Assembly (NCBI GenBank): GCA_944376225.1
Contig: CALWBZ010000082.1
Location: forward strand, 1 to 61,678
Reading direction: 5' to 3'
DNA length: 61,678 nt
Origin: an uncultured Clostridia bacterium
GTDB lineage: Bacteria; Bacillota; Clostridia; Lachnospirales; Bianqueaceae
How positions within the stretch are numbered: the stretch's first letter is position 1; every line of letters begins with the position of its first letter. The notes under the pieces are model-generated. The model did no database searches, had not been told where the DNA came from, and saw only the letters and a program-made list of their open reading frames with translations. Below, piece by piece: positions 45,004 to 54,219 of this stretch. The position numbers and the translations under genes were made by a program.

Positions 45004-46062
45004 ATGGTGGAAATGAAGATCTTGACGCGGCATGACGACCCGGACCTGATCGATTTTATCAATTATGTGTTTAGCATGGATGGCGAACCTACGGATTTTG
45101 TGAAACTTCTGCCCAAGGCTTACGAGCCGGAGACGGGGCATGATATTTTACATCTTACTTTACAGGAGGAAGGCAAAATTGTGGCGGCCGTTTCGCTGCT
45201 ATTTGAAACTTATCGGCGCGGCGCGGATACTTTAAGAATCGGATTTGTCGGCAATGTGAGTACGCATCCCTATAGGCGCGGCAGGGGATATATGAAGTGG
45301 TTGATGGGGGAAGCCGACCGAGTCATGGAGGAAAGAGGCTGCGATATAGCAGTCTTAAGCGGGCAGAGGCAGCGTTACGAATACTTTGGGTATGCCCAGG
45401 CAGGCCTACAGACCTGTTTTGTCGTGACGAAAGACAATCTGCGGCATGGACTTGGGAAGGAACATGGTGGAATTTTTTTGCAGGACCCGGAGGGAGAGCC
45501 GGATACATTGTATGAGATCTACCGACAGCAAAGCGTTATCTGCCGTGACAGAAAGAGTTTCTATCAGGATTGTCGGAGTTGGCAGGGGGAGCCGACGGCT
45601 GTCTGCCGGAGAGGGGAGCCGATCGGTTATGTCGTGGCGGATCCCGATCATAAAAACTGGTTGGAGGCGGTAATGCCGGCGCAAGACTATCCGGGGGCAT
45701 TGGCCTCCTTCATGGAAGCTTATGGAGTGGAAGAGGTTCGAGTCAGGAAGCCTTTATACGAAACGGAGATCTTGAGAATATTGGAAGCCATATCGGAGGA
45801 ACAGCATGTGGAAAAGAGCCTGATGATCAAGGTTTTTCATTGGGAAGCCTTTCTCACCTACTGTCTGCGGTTGAAACCACAGAAGAGAGGATGCTGGAGG
45901 TTAGGACCTTACCGGGTGACGATACAGGGAGAAAGTGTAAAAGTAGAAAAAAGGGGAGAAGAGGAATTATCGGCAGATCGTCTATTTTCCCTTTTTCCGA
46001 GGGAAGAAGATCCCGAATTTTTGCCGCTGTTATTTTGGATGAGCGAGCAGGATACATTCTAA
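45004..46062 (+). CDS. Eis-like GNAT acetyltransferase
   Basis: 352 residues. The N-terminal GNAT domain has an acetyl-CoA loop VSTHPYRRGRGYMKWLM; the second, weaker GNAT-like half and C-terminal segment follow Eis-type enzymes. ILSGQRQRYEYFGYAQAG-like text is typical. Eis proteins acetylate lysines or aminoglycosides; no substrate is predicted here. Confidence 0.85.
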   Translation: MVEMKILTRHDDPDLIDFINYVFSMDGEPTDFVKLLPKAYEPETGHDILHLTLQEEGKIVAAVSLLFETYRRGADTLRIGFVGNVSTHPYRRGRGYMKWLMGEADRVMEERGCDIAVLSGQRQRYEYFGYAQAGLQTCFVVTKDNLRHGLGKEHGGIFLQDPEGEPDTLYEIYRQQSVICRDRKSFYQDCRSWQGEPTAVCRRGEPIGYVVADPDHKNWLEAVMPAQDYPGALASFMEAYGVEEVRVRKPLYETEILRILEAISEEQHVEKSLMIKVFHWEAFLTYCLRLKPQKRGCWRLGPYRVTIQGESVKVEKRGEEELSADRLFSLFPREEDPEFLPLLFWMSEQDTF

Positions 46063-46150
46063 TAAAATTCTAATCTTTTTCCCAAGACTCCTTAATCCGT
46101 GTTCTTTATAATGGGTATTGTAAGAGATAAAACACAGGGAGGTTTATCAT

Positions 46151-46675
46151 ATGGACCATTTAGAAAAGGTGGAAAAACTGGCAAAGAAGGCGGGGGTCTC
46201 CTATGAAGACGCGAAGATGGCGCTGGAAGCCTGCGACTGGGATATGCTGGACGCGTTGGTGTATCTGGAGAAACTGGGGAAGACGGGGTACGGCGCCGCC
46301 TGGTATTCTACGGACGGGCCGGAACCGGACGGCACCGTGTTTGAAGACGTGCCGCCCAGGGATAAGGATACGACGTTCGGGGAGCTGTGCGGTAAATTCT
46401 TCGGTTTTATCGGAAGGCTGATCGAGAAAGGCAATCAGAATTATCTGGATGTGACCCACAAGGGGAAGCATGTCCTGAGCGTATCCATGACGGTGCTGGT
46501 GCTGTTGTTAATTCTGGGATTCTGGGCCATTATCCCGCTGATGGTCGTGGGCCTTTTCTTCCAGTTCCAATATCATTTCAGAGGAACCGGGAGCGAGGAG
46601 GATATCAACAGCATCCTGGATAAGGCTTCTAACGCGGCGGAGAGCGTGAAGCGTGAAATGAAGGGGAAGGACTGA
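46151..46675 (+). CDS. UBA-like membrane protein upstream of two-component system
   Basis: 174 residues. Residues 1-45 are a UBA/DUF4342-like three-helix unit (KVEKLAKKAGVSYEDAKMAL, WDMLDALVYLEKLG). One or two membrane spans sit near 110-140 (VSMTVLVLLLILGFWAIIPL). The stop overlaps the response-regulator start (TGATGG), so the three genes form one unit. It may be a membrane partner of the sensor kinase. Confidence 0.75.
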   Translation: MDHLEKVEKLAKKAGVSYEDAKMALEACDWDMLDALVYLEKLGKTGYGAAWYSTDGPEPDGTVFEDVPPRDKDTTFGELCGKFFGFIGRLIEKGNQNYLDVTHKGKHVLSVSMTVLVLLLILGFWAIIPLMVVGLFFQFQYHFRGTGSEEDINSILDKASNAAESVKREMKGKD

Positions 46676-47364
46676 TGGCGGAGGAACGGATTCTCATCGT
46701 AGAGGATGAGGAGAAGATTGCCCGCTTCGTGGAGCTGGAACTCCTCCACGAAGGCTATCGGGCGGATAAGGCGGCCGACGGACGTACGGGGCTCGCGATG
46801 GCGGAGAGCGGGAAATACGATCTGATGCTCTTAGACGTCATGCTGCCGGGTCTTTCCGGCACGGAAGTCCTGCGCCGCCTGCGCAAGACTTCTCAGATGC
46901 CCGTGATTCTTCTGACGGCCAGGGACGGCGTCATGGATCGGGTATCGGGGCTAGATCTGGGGGCGGACGACTATATTACCAAGCCCTTTTTCATCGAGGA
47001 GCTTCTGGCCAGGATTCGGGCGGCCCTGCGAAAGAAGGGACGTGGGGAGGCCGTATCCGATGTGAAGAGACTGGGGAAGCTTTCCTTGTCGGAAGCGCGG
47101 CACGAGGTAACCTATGATGGACATCCGGTGGAGCTCACCGGTAAGGAATTCGCGCTGCTGGATTATCTATTGTGCAACCAGGGCATCGTGTTATCCAGAG
47201 ACGTGCTCTTGGATAAGGTGTGGGGCTACGGATACATGGGAGAAACCAACGTGGTGGATGTGTATATCCGCTATTTACGGGCGAAGATCGACGATGTCTA
47301 TCATGTAAAACTGATTCATACGGTGCGGGGCGTGGGCTATGTCCTGCGGGAAGATCATGGCTGA
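46675..47364 (+). CDS. OmpR-family response regulator
   Basis: 229 residues. Receiver domain with phospho-acceptor D54 (DLMLLDVMLPG), conserved TA and K (LTARDGV; DYITKPF). A winged-helix DNA-binding domain ends the protein (VELTGKEFALLDYLL, VDVYIRYLRAKID, VRGVGYVL). It works with the next kinase gene, overlapping it by eight bases. The regulated genes are unknown. Confidence 0.93.
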   Translation: MAEERILIVEDEEKIARFVELELLHEGYRADKAADGRTGLAMAESGKYDLMLLDVMLPGLSGTEVLRRLRKTSQMPVILLTARDGVMDRVSGLDLGADDYITKPFFIEELLARIRAALRKKGRGEAVSDVKRLGKLSLSEARHEVTYDGHPVELTGKEFALLDYLLCNQGIVLSRDVLLDKVWGYGYMGETNVVDVYIRYLRAKIDDVYHVKLIHTVRGVGYVLREDHG

Positions 47365-48598
47365 GCAGCGAGGCAGCCTGTCCACCGCCTGGAAGATCAC
47401 TTGGAGCTTCATGGGAAGACTGGCGCTCTTGATGATTGTGATCGACGTGTTGTTTGTGACGGTTTGCGGCTGCGCCTTCTTCTATACCCAGGAAAAGACG
47501 GTCATGGGAGAGGCTTGGCGTTGGGATATGGAACGGATGTTTGAAAACGGCTTCTATGTCTTCGACGGAACACACAGGCTGGATCTTGTCCCATATAAGA
47601 CGCCCCTCATCGTCGTGGGGGGAACGATAGCCGGGATCGAGCTGCTCATCTGGCTCATAGAGATTCCCCACAGCGTCAACCGGGCCAGGCGGTACTTGCG
47701 GCCCTTAGACGAGATCGCGCAGGCAACCCGGAAACTGGCGGAGCTGGAAGAGGAGCAGAGGCTGTATGGCAATAAGATTCGGGAGGCGGAAGAGGCGATC
47801 AGCCATTTCGCGCCGGGACAGCCGGATGCCAAACTGTATACGGGGGATCGGGATCTGGCGGGCATCGAGAACGCGGTGAATACGCTGTTAGCAAGGATTC
47901 ATCAGTCCTACCGTCAACAGATTCGCTTTGTGTCCGACGCCTCCCACGAGCTGCGCACGCCCATCTCCGTCATCCAGGGTTATGCGGACATGCTGGACCG
48001 CTGGGGAAAAGAGGACGGAGCGATTCTAGCGGAGTCGATTCACGCGATTCAGTCTGAGTCGGAGAACATGAAGAAGCTGGTGGAGCAGCTCCTCTTTCTG
48101 GCCCGGGGGGACAGCGGAAGGAATCCCCTGACCATGGAAGAACTCCGCTTAGACCAGGTAGTACAGGAGGTCTATGAGGAGTATATGATGATCGATGAGC
48201 ATCATCAGTGGCAGTTGGAGGCTCCTATGTCGGTACAGGCCCGGGGGGACGGGGCCATGCTGAAGCAAGCCTTTCGTATCCTGGCAGATAACGCCAGCAA
48301 GTACACGCCCCAGGGAGAGAAGATCTGTCTGCGGGCCTATTATAATGAACAGGGTTGTCCCTGTATGGAAGTACAGGATCAGGGAATCGGCATGAGCGCC
48401 GAAGAAGCGAGCCATATTTTCGAGCGATTTTATCGGGCGGACGAGGCCAGAAGCCACAGTGGATCCGGATTGGGGCTCGCCATTGCCAAATGGATTGTGG
48501 ACCGCCACGGCGGTCATTTCGAGGTGTTAAGCCGAGAAGAATTGGGTACCAGAATGACACTGGTGCTGGAAGAAGAAAAAAACCGACACGCTTCATGA
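47357..48598 (+). CDS. Sensor histidine kinase
   Basis: 413 residues from ATG 47357. Two membrane spans (about 20-45 and 85-105) enclose a short 40-residue outside loop. The HisKA box holds H197 (SDASHELRTPISVIQGY). The ATP domain has N (DNASKYTP), G1 (QDQGIGMS) and G2 (GSGLGLAIAKW). The short loop suggests sensing in or near the membrane, perhaps through the UBA-like protein two genes upstream. Confidence 0.92.
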   Translation: MAEQRGSLSTAWKITWSFMGRLALLMIVIDVLFVTVCGCAFFYTQEKTVMGEAWRWDMERMFENGFYVFDGTHRLDLVPYKTPLIVVGGTIAGIELLIWLIEIPHSVNRARRYLRPLDEIAQATRKLAELEEEQRLYGNKIREAEEAISHFAPGQPDAKLYTGDRDLAGIENAVNTLLARIHQSYRQQIRFVSDASHELRTPISVIQGYADMLDRWGKEDGAILAESIHAIQSESENMKKLVEQLLFLARGDSGRNPLTMEELRLDQVVQEVYEEYMMIDEHHQWQLEAPMSVQARGDGAMLKQAFRILADNASKYTPQGEKICLRAYYNEQGCPCMEVQDQGIGMSAEEASHIFERFYRADEARSHSGSGLGLAIAKWIVDRHGGHFEVLSREELGTRMTLVLEEEKNRHAS

Positions 48599-48625
48599 TG
48601 CAGTCATGAGCGCGTCGGGTTTTTT
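48583..48625. terminator. Bidirectional terminator
   Basis: CCGACACGCT (48583-48592) pairs with AGCGCGTCGG (48609-48618), one mismatch, then TTTTTT. The loop carries a second small stem (TCATGA...TCATGA). AAAAAAA precedes it, so it can also end the opposing purine operon. Confidence 0.8.
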
Positions 48626-48637
48626 CAAAATAAAATT

Positions 48638-49816
48638 TTAATGATGGAACAGCCTGAGCCCGGTGAAGGCCATGACCATGTTATGCTTATCGCAGGCGGA
48701 TATGACGTTGTCGTCCCGTACGGAGCCGCCGGGTTCCGCCACGTATTGTACGCCGCTCTTGAAGGCGCGTTCGATATTATCGCCAAAGGGGAAGAATGCG
48801 TCCGAACCCAAGGATACCCCGGTCAGCTTATCCAGCCAAGCCCGCTTTTCCTCCCGGGTGAAGACAGGGGGCTTCTCGGTAAAGGTCTGCTCCCAGACGC
48901 CGTCGGCCAAAAGATCCATGTACTCGTCGCCGATGTACAGATCGATGGCGTTGTCCCGGTCGGGACGGCTAATCTTTTCTTTGAAGGGAAGATTAAGCAC
49001 CTGGGGAGCCTGGCGCAGCCACCAGTTGTCGGCCTTATTGCCCGCCAAACGGGTACAGTGGATGCGGGACTGCTGCCCGGCGCCGATACCGATGGCCTGC
49101 CCATCCTTGACATAACACACCGAGTTGGACTGGGTGTATTTGAGAGTAATCATGGCGATGGCCAGATCCGTCTTGGCTTGCTCGGGCAGATCCTTGTTCT
49201 GGGTCACGATGTTGGAGAAGAAATTCTCATCGATCTTGAGCTCGTTCCGGCCCTGCTCGAAGGTGATGCCGTAGACTTGTTTGCGTTCCAGGGGCGCGGG
49301 ACGGTAGGCGGGATCGATCTGCAATACGCAGTAGGCGCCTTTCTTCTTTTCCCGCAAAAGTTCCAGCGCCTTGGGCTCATAACCGGGGGCGATCACGCCG
49401 TCGGACACCTCGCGCTTGATCAGGCGAGCAGTGGGCACGTCGCACACGTCCGACAGAGCGATAAAATCGCCGAAGGAGGACATGCGGTCCGCGCCGCGGG
49501 CGCGGGCGTAGGCGCAGGAAAGGGGGGAGAACGTCTTAACGTCGTCCACCCAATAGATCTTCTTCAGCGTGTCGTCCAGAGGCAGCCCCACCGCCGCGCC
49601 GGCGGGCGAAACATGCTTAAAGGAAGTGGCCGCGGGCAGGCCGCTGACCGCCTTCAGTTCGGATACCAGCTGCCAGCCGTTCAGCGCGTCCAGCAGGTTG
49701 ATGTAGCCGGGGCGGCCGGAAAGCACGGTGATGGGCAGATCGCTGCCGTCTTCCATGAAGATGCGGGAAGGCTTCTGATTAGGGTTGCAGCCGTATTTTA
49801 ACATCATCTCGTTCAT
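48638..49816 (-). CDS. purH: AICAR transformylase (stand-alone PurH C-terminal domain)
   Basis: 392 residues, only the formyltransferase half of Pur[13 protein letters not shown], then [11 protein letters not shown] with the catalytic K67-H68 pair. It transfers a formyl group from 10-formyl-tetrahydrofolate to AICAR, giving FAICAR, the penultimate IMP step. The cyclohydrolase half is absent because the adjacent purO supplies that step. It lies 13 bases after purO under the same riboswitch. A 386-codon plus-strand shadow frame covers it. Confidence 0.9.
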   Translation of the reverse strand: MNEMMLKYGCNPNQKPSRIFMEDGSDLPITVLSGRPGYINLLDALNGWQLVSELKAVSGLPAATSFKHVSPAGAAVGLPLDDTLKKIYWVDDVKTFSPLSCAYARARGADRMSSFGDFIALSDVCDVPTARLIKREVSDGVIAPGYEPKALELLREKKKGAYCVLQIDPAYRPAPLERKQVYGITFEQGRNELKIDENFFSNIVTQNKDLPEQAKTDLAIAMITLKYTQSNSVCYVKDGQAIGIGAGQQSRIHCTRLAGNKADNWWLRQAPQVLNLPFKEKISRPDRDNAIDLYIGDEYMDLLADGVWEQTFTEKPPVFTREEKRAWLDKLTGVSLGSDAFFPFGDNIERAFKSGVQYVAEPGGSVRDDNVISACDKHNMVMAFTGLRLFHH

Positions 49817-49829
49817 GACAATTTCCTCC

Positions 49830-50543
49830 TCAATGGTTCTTATTCACGATCCGGGTTTCGTAAGCGCCCGTCTCGATATCGATAAAACGCACGAACAGCG
49901 AGACTTTATTATCCTCGTTCAGGCTGTTCCACAGAAGATCGGTGAAAGCGTCCAAATCATTGGGGATCTCCACCGGGACCGGTTCGCCTTCAAAGCTGGG
50001 CAGAGGATTGCCGTCGCCCTGATAAGTATGGATGAAGTGTCCCTCGCCGGGTTTGGCGTTGTTATAGGCGAAGGTAAAGCGCAGGCAGGAGGAAGGATCT
50101 CCGTTGTTGCTCTTTAAGATAGACATGGCGTAGTTATAATGGCCCTGCTCCACGTGCAGGATGCCGGAGATCCGGGGCGTGTAATTGGGGGCGTCCGGTT
50201 CAAACTCTCGGGTACGCAGCGCCTGCTCGAAGGTCTGCTGCTTGTCCATCAGCTCGTAGATCGTATCGGTCTGATCGCCGTTGGTTACGATGGTTTTATT
50301 GCCCAAAACCCGAACCGGCGCGTAGATAATCAGACTGGGATCGGTCAGTTTGGAAGGGTCAAAAGCCTGGGTGCGAATGCCCGCGCCGTCCTCCACAAAG
50401 ACCCGGTTGCGGCTGTTCTCGCTGCGGCCCATGATAAAATACGCTGTCACGGCCTGCTTTCCGTCTTCGCTGCGGCCGATGATGATGCCGCGGCCGGGAT
50501 AGGAATTGCCGCGAAGCTCCTGCTCGATAGAAACTGTCTTCAT
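49830..50543 (-). CDS. purO: IMP cyclohydrolase, PurO type
   Basis: 237 residues: [19 protein letters not shown] and [11 protein letters not shown] at the start, [18 protein letters not shown], and [20 protein letters not shown]. PurO closes FAICAR to IMP; it is the archaeal-type enzyme also found in some Clostridia. ATG 50543 follows GGAGG by eight bases; an upstream in-frame TTG at 50552 is unlikely. It is the first gene after the ZTP riboswitch. Confidence 0.88.
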   Translation of the reverse strand: MKTVSIEQELRGNSYPGRGIIIGRSEDGKQAVTAYFIMGRSENSRNRVFVEDGAGIRTQAFDPSKLTDPSLIIYAPVRVLGNKTIVTNGDQTDTIYELMDKQQTFEQALRTREFEPDAPNYTPRISGILHVEQGHYNYAMSILKSNNGDPSSCLRFTFAYNNAKPGEGHFIHTYQGDGNPLPSFEGEPVPVEIPNDLDAFTDLLWNSLNEDNKVSLFVRFIDIETGAYETRIVNKNH

Positions 50544-50568
50544 TGGAATCAACCTCCATTTGTTGAAA

Positions 50569-50692
50569 TAAAAAACAGCATCGTGAAATCACGGTGCTGC
50601 CCAGACGGTCGGCTTACCCTATGGGTAAGATCAGCCTGCTGCTTCCCGGTGGTAACCCACCTTGATTCCGTCAGTCACAGCGGCCTTTCATC
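50569..50692 (-). promoter_or_regulatory. ZTP (pfl) riboswitch upstream of purO-purH
   Basis: On the minus strand: GTGACTGACGG, AAGGTGGG, CACCGGGAAGCAGC, then GCCGACCGTCTGGGC, the conserved pieces of the ZTP/ZMP riboswitch in order. It runs straight into a terminator stem CAGCACCGTGA/TCACGATGCTG (50576-50599) with TTTTTT. ZTP/ZMP rises when formyl-folate is short, which should open the terminator and switch on the two enzymes that consume ZMP. Confidence 0.93.
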
Positions 50693-50698
50693 CCCTTC

Positions 50699-50727
50699 AT
50701 CATATCATAAACCGGAACGGGTGTCAA
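50699..50727 (-). promoter_or_regulatory. Promoter of the ZTP riboswitch transcript
   Basis: On the minus strand: TTGACA (50722-50727), 17-base spacer, TATGAT (50699-50704). It overlaps the last codons of the upstream GH43 gene (stop at 50705). Confidence 0.8.
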
Positions 50728-52780
50728 AGGATTTTTCCAGAAAGGAACCGCCTGTATAGATAAAATCTTCAAATTCGGCGTGGAAGGGCTTCTGATCCCC
50801 GTGACGGGCATAGAGACCAACCAGAGGACCGGTGAACCGCTTGCCTTTACGGGAACCTTCGTCGCAGAGATAATCCACACCGGAAAGCTGCGCCGCCCGT
50901 TGGTAGTGAACGCCGTCGAAGCTGACTTCCATGGCGCGGGAAAAAACATGGGTGACGATCCGGAACCAGACCCGTTCGGTGTCGGGCGGCACGGGAAGGG
51001 CAGAGTGGCTTCGTTCCGTATCTTCGATATGTTCGCATACGTGAATGGCGCCGTCACCACAGAAGGCGAACTTGATATAGGTCAGCTCGTCATAGTAGCA
51101 GACCATCCCTGCTTCCTGACGGGAATCCAGGGAGGGAAGGCGCATGAGACAGTCGGCGGTAAAGGCCGTGTCGGTCTGGCGGCGCAGGATAATCCCTTCC
51201 GCATCCAGAGAGCATAGATCCTCGCGACCGGAGGCTAGGCGCAGAACGCCGTCCTGGAAGGCCCAGGAATCCTTGGCGGGAACGCGGGGGGTCATCCAGT
51301 ATAAGCGAAAGGCTTCTTGGGAAAAATCAGGATAGACGGGCGCGGCCGGTGCCGGAAGCGCCGGGGCGATCTGTAGGGCGGAGGGGCCGTCCAATTGATT
51401 GGCAATGGGCCAGCCGTCCGGCGTCCAGCAAACAGGATCGAGACCCGTCTCCCGGCCCAGGATGCTCCTGGGTTCTCCGTCGCCCCCTATGTATTTGCGT
51501 CCGCAAAGGTAGACCATGTACCAAGATCCATCCGGCGTCTCCACCAGATCTCCGTGGCCGCACCGCTGAATCCGGGCTGCCGGGTTTCGCTGCGTCATGA
51601 TCGGATTGTAGGGACAGGGTTCATAGACGCCCCGCAGGGTGCGGCTGCGGGCCGCGGTCACCATGTGCCCGTAACCGGTGCCGCCTTCGGCCAGGAAAAG
51701 ATAGTAATATCCGTCCTTATACAGCAAGTGAGGGCCTTCGGGATTGCGTTTGTTGTCACCGTAATACAGCATTTCCGCGGGGGAAATCCTGTGTGTCGCC
51801 GTACTGTCCAGTTCCAGGATACGAGCCCCTCGGTTGAGCAGCATATACCGCCGTCCGTCCGTATCCACAAACAGGCTGGGATCGATGCCGTCTTCTTCGA
51901 TAATGGCCGGCCGAGAATAAGGCCCTTCGGGCCGGTCGGAACTGACCACGATTTGAAGACGAAAAGCCTGGGCGTTGTCGTTGTGACGGAGAAGAGGACG
52001 CCCGTCTTTGTAGGCGTGCCCGCCGATGACGGAGATGCTTTCTCCGACAAAGTCCGCTTTGTCTACAGAGGCGAGTTCTCCGGGAAACGCTTCCGCAGGC
52101 AGGGGATCGTCGTTCAGACGCAATGTCACGGTGATGTAAAACCGTCCGTCATGATAGGAAATATCCGGGGCCCAGTATCCGTTGCCGCTGCGGATGCCGT
52201 CCAGCATGGACCACTCGGGATTGGTGATTCCGTGACCGATGATCTGCCAGTGAACGAGATCGGTGGAGTGGGATACGGGGATGCAGGGGAAGAAGGCAAA
52301 TGTGGAATTGACCATGTAATAGTCGTTACCCACACGGACGATGGAAGGGTCAGGAAAGAATCCCGTCCGCACGGGATTGTGGTACATCTTGGAAAGCGGA
52401 GCGCCGACGACGCTTTCAAAATAGGAAACAAGATCCTCATGCCCCATGCGGGAGGCAATCTCATAAGGGGTATCCAGATCCAGATCGCCTTCGGTAGGAG
52501 ACATGCCGGCGCGTTCCACAAGAAAACGGCACAGGGGGAGGCTGCCGGAGAGGGCGGCATGATGCAGGATATTCCGTTGTTTATCGTCCCGCATGTTCAT
52601 GCTCAACCCGGTATATTCCAGGAGATATTGGACGATGGGAAGACAACCGGTCTGGGCGGCCAGGAAGGCAAGGGGAAGCCCCTCATCGGTGGTTCCTTGG
52701 ATAAGGCGGGAGTTTTGTCCGGTTAATTCTTTGAGCCGGGATAAATCGCCGGCGAGGATGGCCTGTCGGATGGTTTCCAT
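50705..52780 (-). CDS. Ankyrin-repeat / glycoside hydrolase family 43 fusion
   Basis: 691 residues without signal peptide. Residues 1-130 carry three or four ankyrin repeats (GLPLAFLAAQTGCLPIVQYL, RNILHHAALSGSLPLCRFLV, TPYEIASRMGHEDLVSYF). Residues 135-470 form a GH43 five-blade propeller: NPVRTGFFPDPSIVRVGNDY (base Asp), WAPDISYHDGRFYI, and GPHLLYKDGYYYLFLAEGG (acid Glu). The C-terminus is a beta-sandwich (MVCYYDELTYIKFAF) as in GH43 xylosidases. It should cleave arabinose or xylose side chains inside the cell. The N-terminal ankyrin set is unusual for GH43. Confidence 0.9.
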   Translation of the reverse strand: METIRQAILAGDLSRLKELTGQNSRLIQGTTDEGLPLAFLAAQTGCLPIVQYLLEYTGLSMNMRDDKQRNILHHAALSGSLPLCRFLVERAGMSPTEGDLDLDTPYEIASRMGHEDLVSYFESVVGAPLSKMYHNPVRTGFFPDPSIVRVGNDYYMVNSTFAFFPCIPVSHSTDLVHWQIIGHGITNPEWSMLDGIRSGNGYWAPDISYHDGRFYITVTLRLNDDPLPAEAFPGELASVDKADFVGESISVIGGHAYKDGRPLLRHNDNAQAFRLQIVVSSDRPEGPYSRPAIIEEDGIDPSLFVDTDGRRYMLLNRGARILELDSTATHRISPAEMLYYGDNKRNPEGPHLLYKDGYYYLFLAEGGTGYGHMVTAARSRTLRGVYEPCPYNPIMTQRNPAARIQRCGHGDLVETPDGSWYMVYLCGRKYIGGDGEPRSILGRETGLDPVCWTPDGWPIANQLDGPSALQIAPALPAPAAPVYPDFSQEAFRLYWMTPRVPAKDSWAFQDGVLRLASGREDLCSLDAEGIILRRQTDTAFTADCLMRLPSLDSRQEAGMVCYYDELTYIKFAFCGDGAIHVCEHIEDTERSHSALPVPPDTERVWFRIVTHVFSRAMEVSFDGVHYQRAAQLSGVDYLCDEGSRKGKRFTGPLVGLYARHGDQKPFHAEFEDFIYTGGSFLEKSFDTRSGL

Positions 52781-52816
52781 AGTAAGAAAGCTCCTTTCGC
52801 GTGTGGTTTTATGACC

Positions 52817-52845
52817 ATCTTAACCGTTGTTATGGTATTTGTCAA
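52817..52845 (-). promoter_or_regulatory. Promoter of the ankyrin-GH43 gene
   Basis: On the minus strand: TTGACA (52840-52845), 17 bases, TAAGAT (52817-52822). Confidence 0.75.
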
Positions 52846-52903
52846 GCAAAGGAGAAAAAACAAGAAAAAATTCCGAAAATGTGCTGAAATGTCGGGTTTC
52901 TGT

Positions 52904-52932
52904 TTGACTTTTTCGCTTTATTCTCTTATAAT
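52904..52932 (+). promoter_or_regulatory. Promoter of lysA operon
   Basis: TTGACT (52904-52909), 17 bases, TATAAT (52927-52932). The transcript start would be near 52940, leaving a short 5' leader with no room for a lysine riboswitch. Confidence 0.8.
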
Positions 52933-52962
52933 GGAAACATCTTCGGGAGAGGAGAGAAGAAA

Positions 52963-54219
52963 ATGGCATTTTATTATGATGGATATACAGGACCGCAGAA
53001 GTTTTGGGGACGGACGAGTCCGGAGGAGTTAGTGAGAGAGTACGGGACGCCGTTATATGTTTATAATGAAAGAATTTTGAGGGAACGCTGCCGGGAGATG
53101 AAGAATCTCGTGAAGTATCCCAACTTTGCCGTGAATTATTCGGCTAAAGCGAATTCCAACTTGCATTTTCTTCGCATTGTGCGGGAAGAAGGGTTGGTGG
53201 TGGACGCTATGTCCCTGGGGGAGATCGCCGTGGAAGAGGCGGCGGGATTCGACCATGATCATATCTTCTTTATCAGCAATAACATGAGCCGGGAGGAGAT
53301 GGCCGCCGTAATCGAGAAGGGCATCCTGATCAGCGTGGACTCTCTTTCCCAGCTGGAGATGTTCGGAGGGTTGTGCCCGGGAGGAGACATCTGTGTACGC
53401 CTTAATACCGGGATTGGCGCCGGCCACAGCGCGAAGGTGGTGACGGGGGGCCATGAGACCAAGTTTGCCATCGATCTCGGGAAGATAGAAGAGATGAAAG
53501 GGATTTTGGAGAAGTACAACTTGAGGCTCGTAGGTGTGAATCAACACATCGGCTCGTTGTTCATGGATCCGGAACCCTATCTGGAGAGCATGAAGGCGCT
53601 GCTTGAGTTGTGTAAGCAGTTTCCCGATCTTAAAATCATCGATTTTGGCGGTGGTTTTGGGGTTCCCTATCATAAGCTGGACGGTCAGGAGAGGCTGGAT
53701 CTCGCGAGTCTTGGCAGACGTATGGACGAGCTTTTCGCGGAATTCGTCAGGGAATACGGCCGAGAGGTTCAGTTTAAGATCGAGCCGGGGCGGTATATCA
53801 GCGCGGAGTGCTGCGTATTATTAGGAAAGGTCCATGCCGTGAAGACGGTATATGAGAACAAATACGCCGGGACGGATCTGGGCTTTAATGTGCTGGTGCG
53901 TCCGGTCATGTACGATTCCTGGCACGATGTGGAAATCTACCGAGAAGACGGGGAGGACACGGGCAGAAGGGAAGAGATATCCGTTGTGGGCAATATCTGC
54001 GAGAGCGGAGACATCATCGCCAAGAAGCGGATGCTGCCGGAGATCCTGGAGAACGATATCATCGGCGTTCTGGACGCGGGAGCCTATGGGTATGCCATGT
54101 CTTCTAACTATAATAACCGTCTGCGGCCGGCGGAGGTTCTGATTCAGGAAGACGGAAAAGCGCGGCTTATCCGGCGCCGGGATACGATCGAGGATCTGCT
54201 GCGCGGCTTTCCGGAATAA
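52963..54219 (+). CDS. lysA: Diaminopimelate decarboxylase
   Basis: 418 residues, PLP-dependent fold-III enzyme. The PLP lysine is K62 (NYSAKANSN), the glycine loop is IDFGGGFGVPY, and the active-site Cys is C346 (NICESGD). It decarboxylates meso-diaminopimelate to L-lysine, the last lysine step. AGGAG precedes ATG 52963. Its stop overlaps the next ATG (TAATG). Confidence 0.88.
   Translation: MAFYYDGYTGPQKFWGRTSPEELVREYGTPLYVYNERILRERCREMKNLVKYPNFAVNYSAKANSNLHFLRIVREEGLVVDAMSLGEIAVEEAAGFDHDHIFFISNNMSREEMAAVIEKGILISVDSLSQLEMFGGLCPGGDICVRLNTGIGAGHSAKVVTGGHETKFAIDLGKIEEMKGILEKYNLRLVGVNQHIGSLFMDPEPYLESMKALLELCKQFPDLKIIDFGGGFGVPYHKLDGQERLDLASLGRRMDELFAEFVREYGREVQFKIEPGRYISAECCVLLGKVHAVKTVYENKYAGTDLGFNVLVRPVMYDSWHDVEIYREDGEDTGRREEISVVGNICESGDIIAKKRMLPEILENDIIGVLDAGAYGYAMSSNYNNRLRPAEVLIQEDGKARLIRRRDTIEDLLRGFPE

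Noticed and set aside
48641-49801. 386-codon open frame antisense to the AICAR transformylase
   Set aside because: It mirrors a clear purH domain; low-complexity G/A/V content and no ribosome site.
51395-52726. 443-codon open frame antisense to the ankyrin-GH43 gene
   Set aside because: Shadow of a well-supported gene; no family motif.
52933-52962. Lysine riboswitch before lysA
   Set aside because: Only about 25-30 bases lie between the predicted transcript start and the ATG, far too short.
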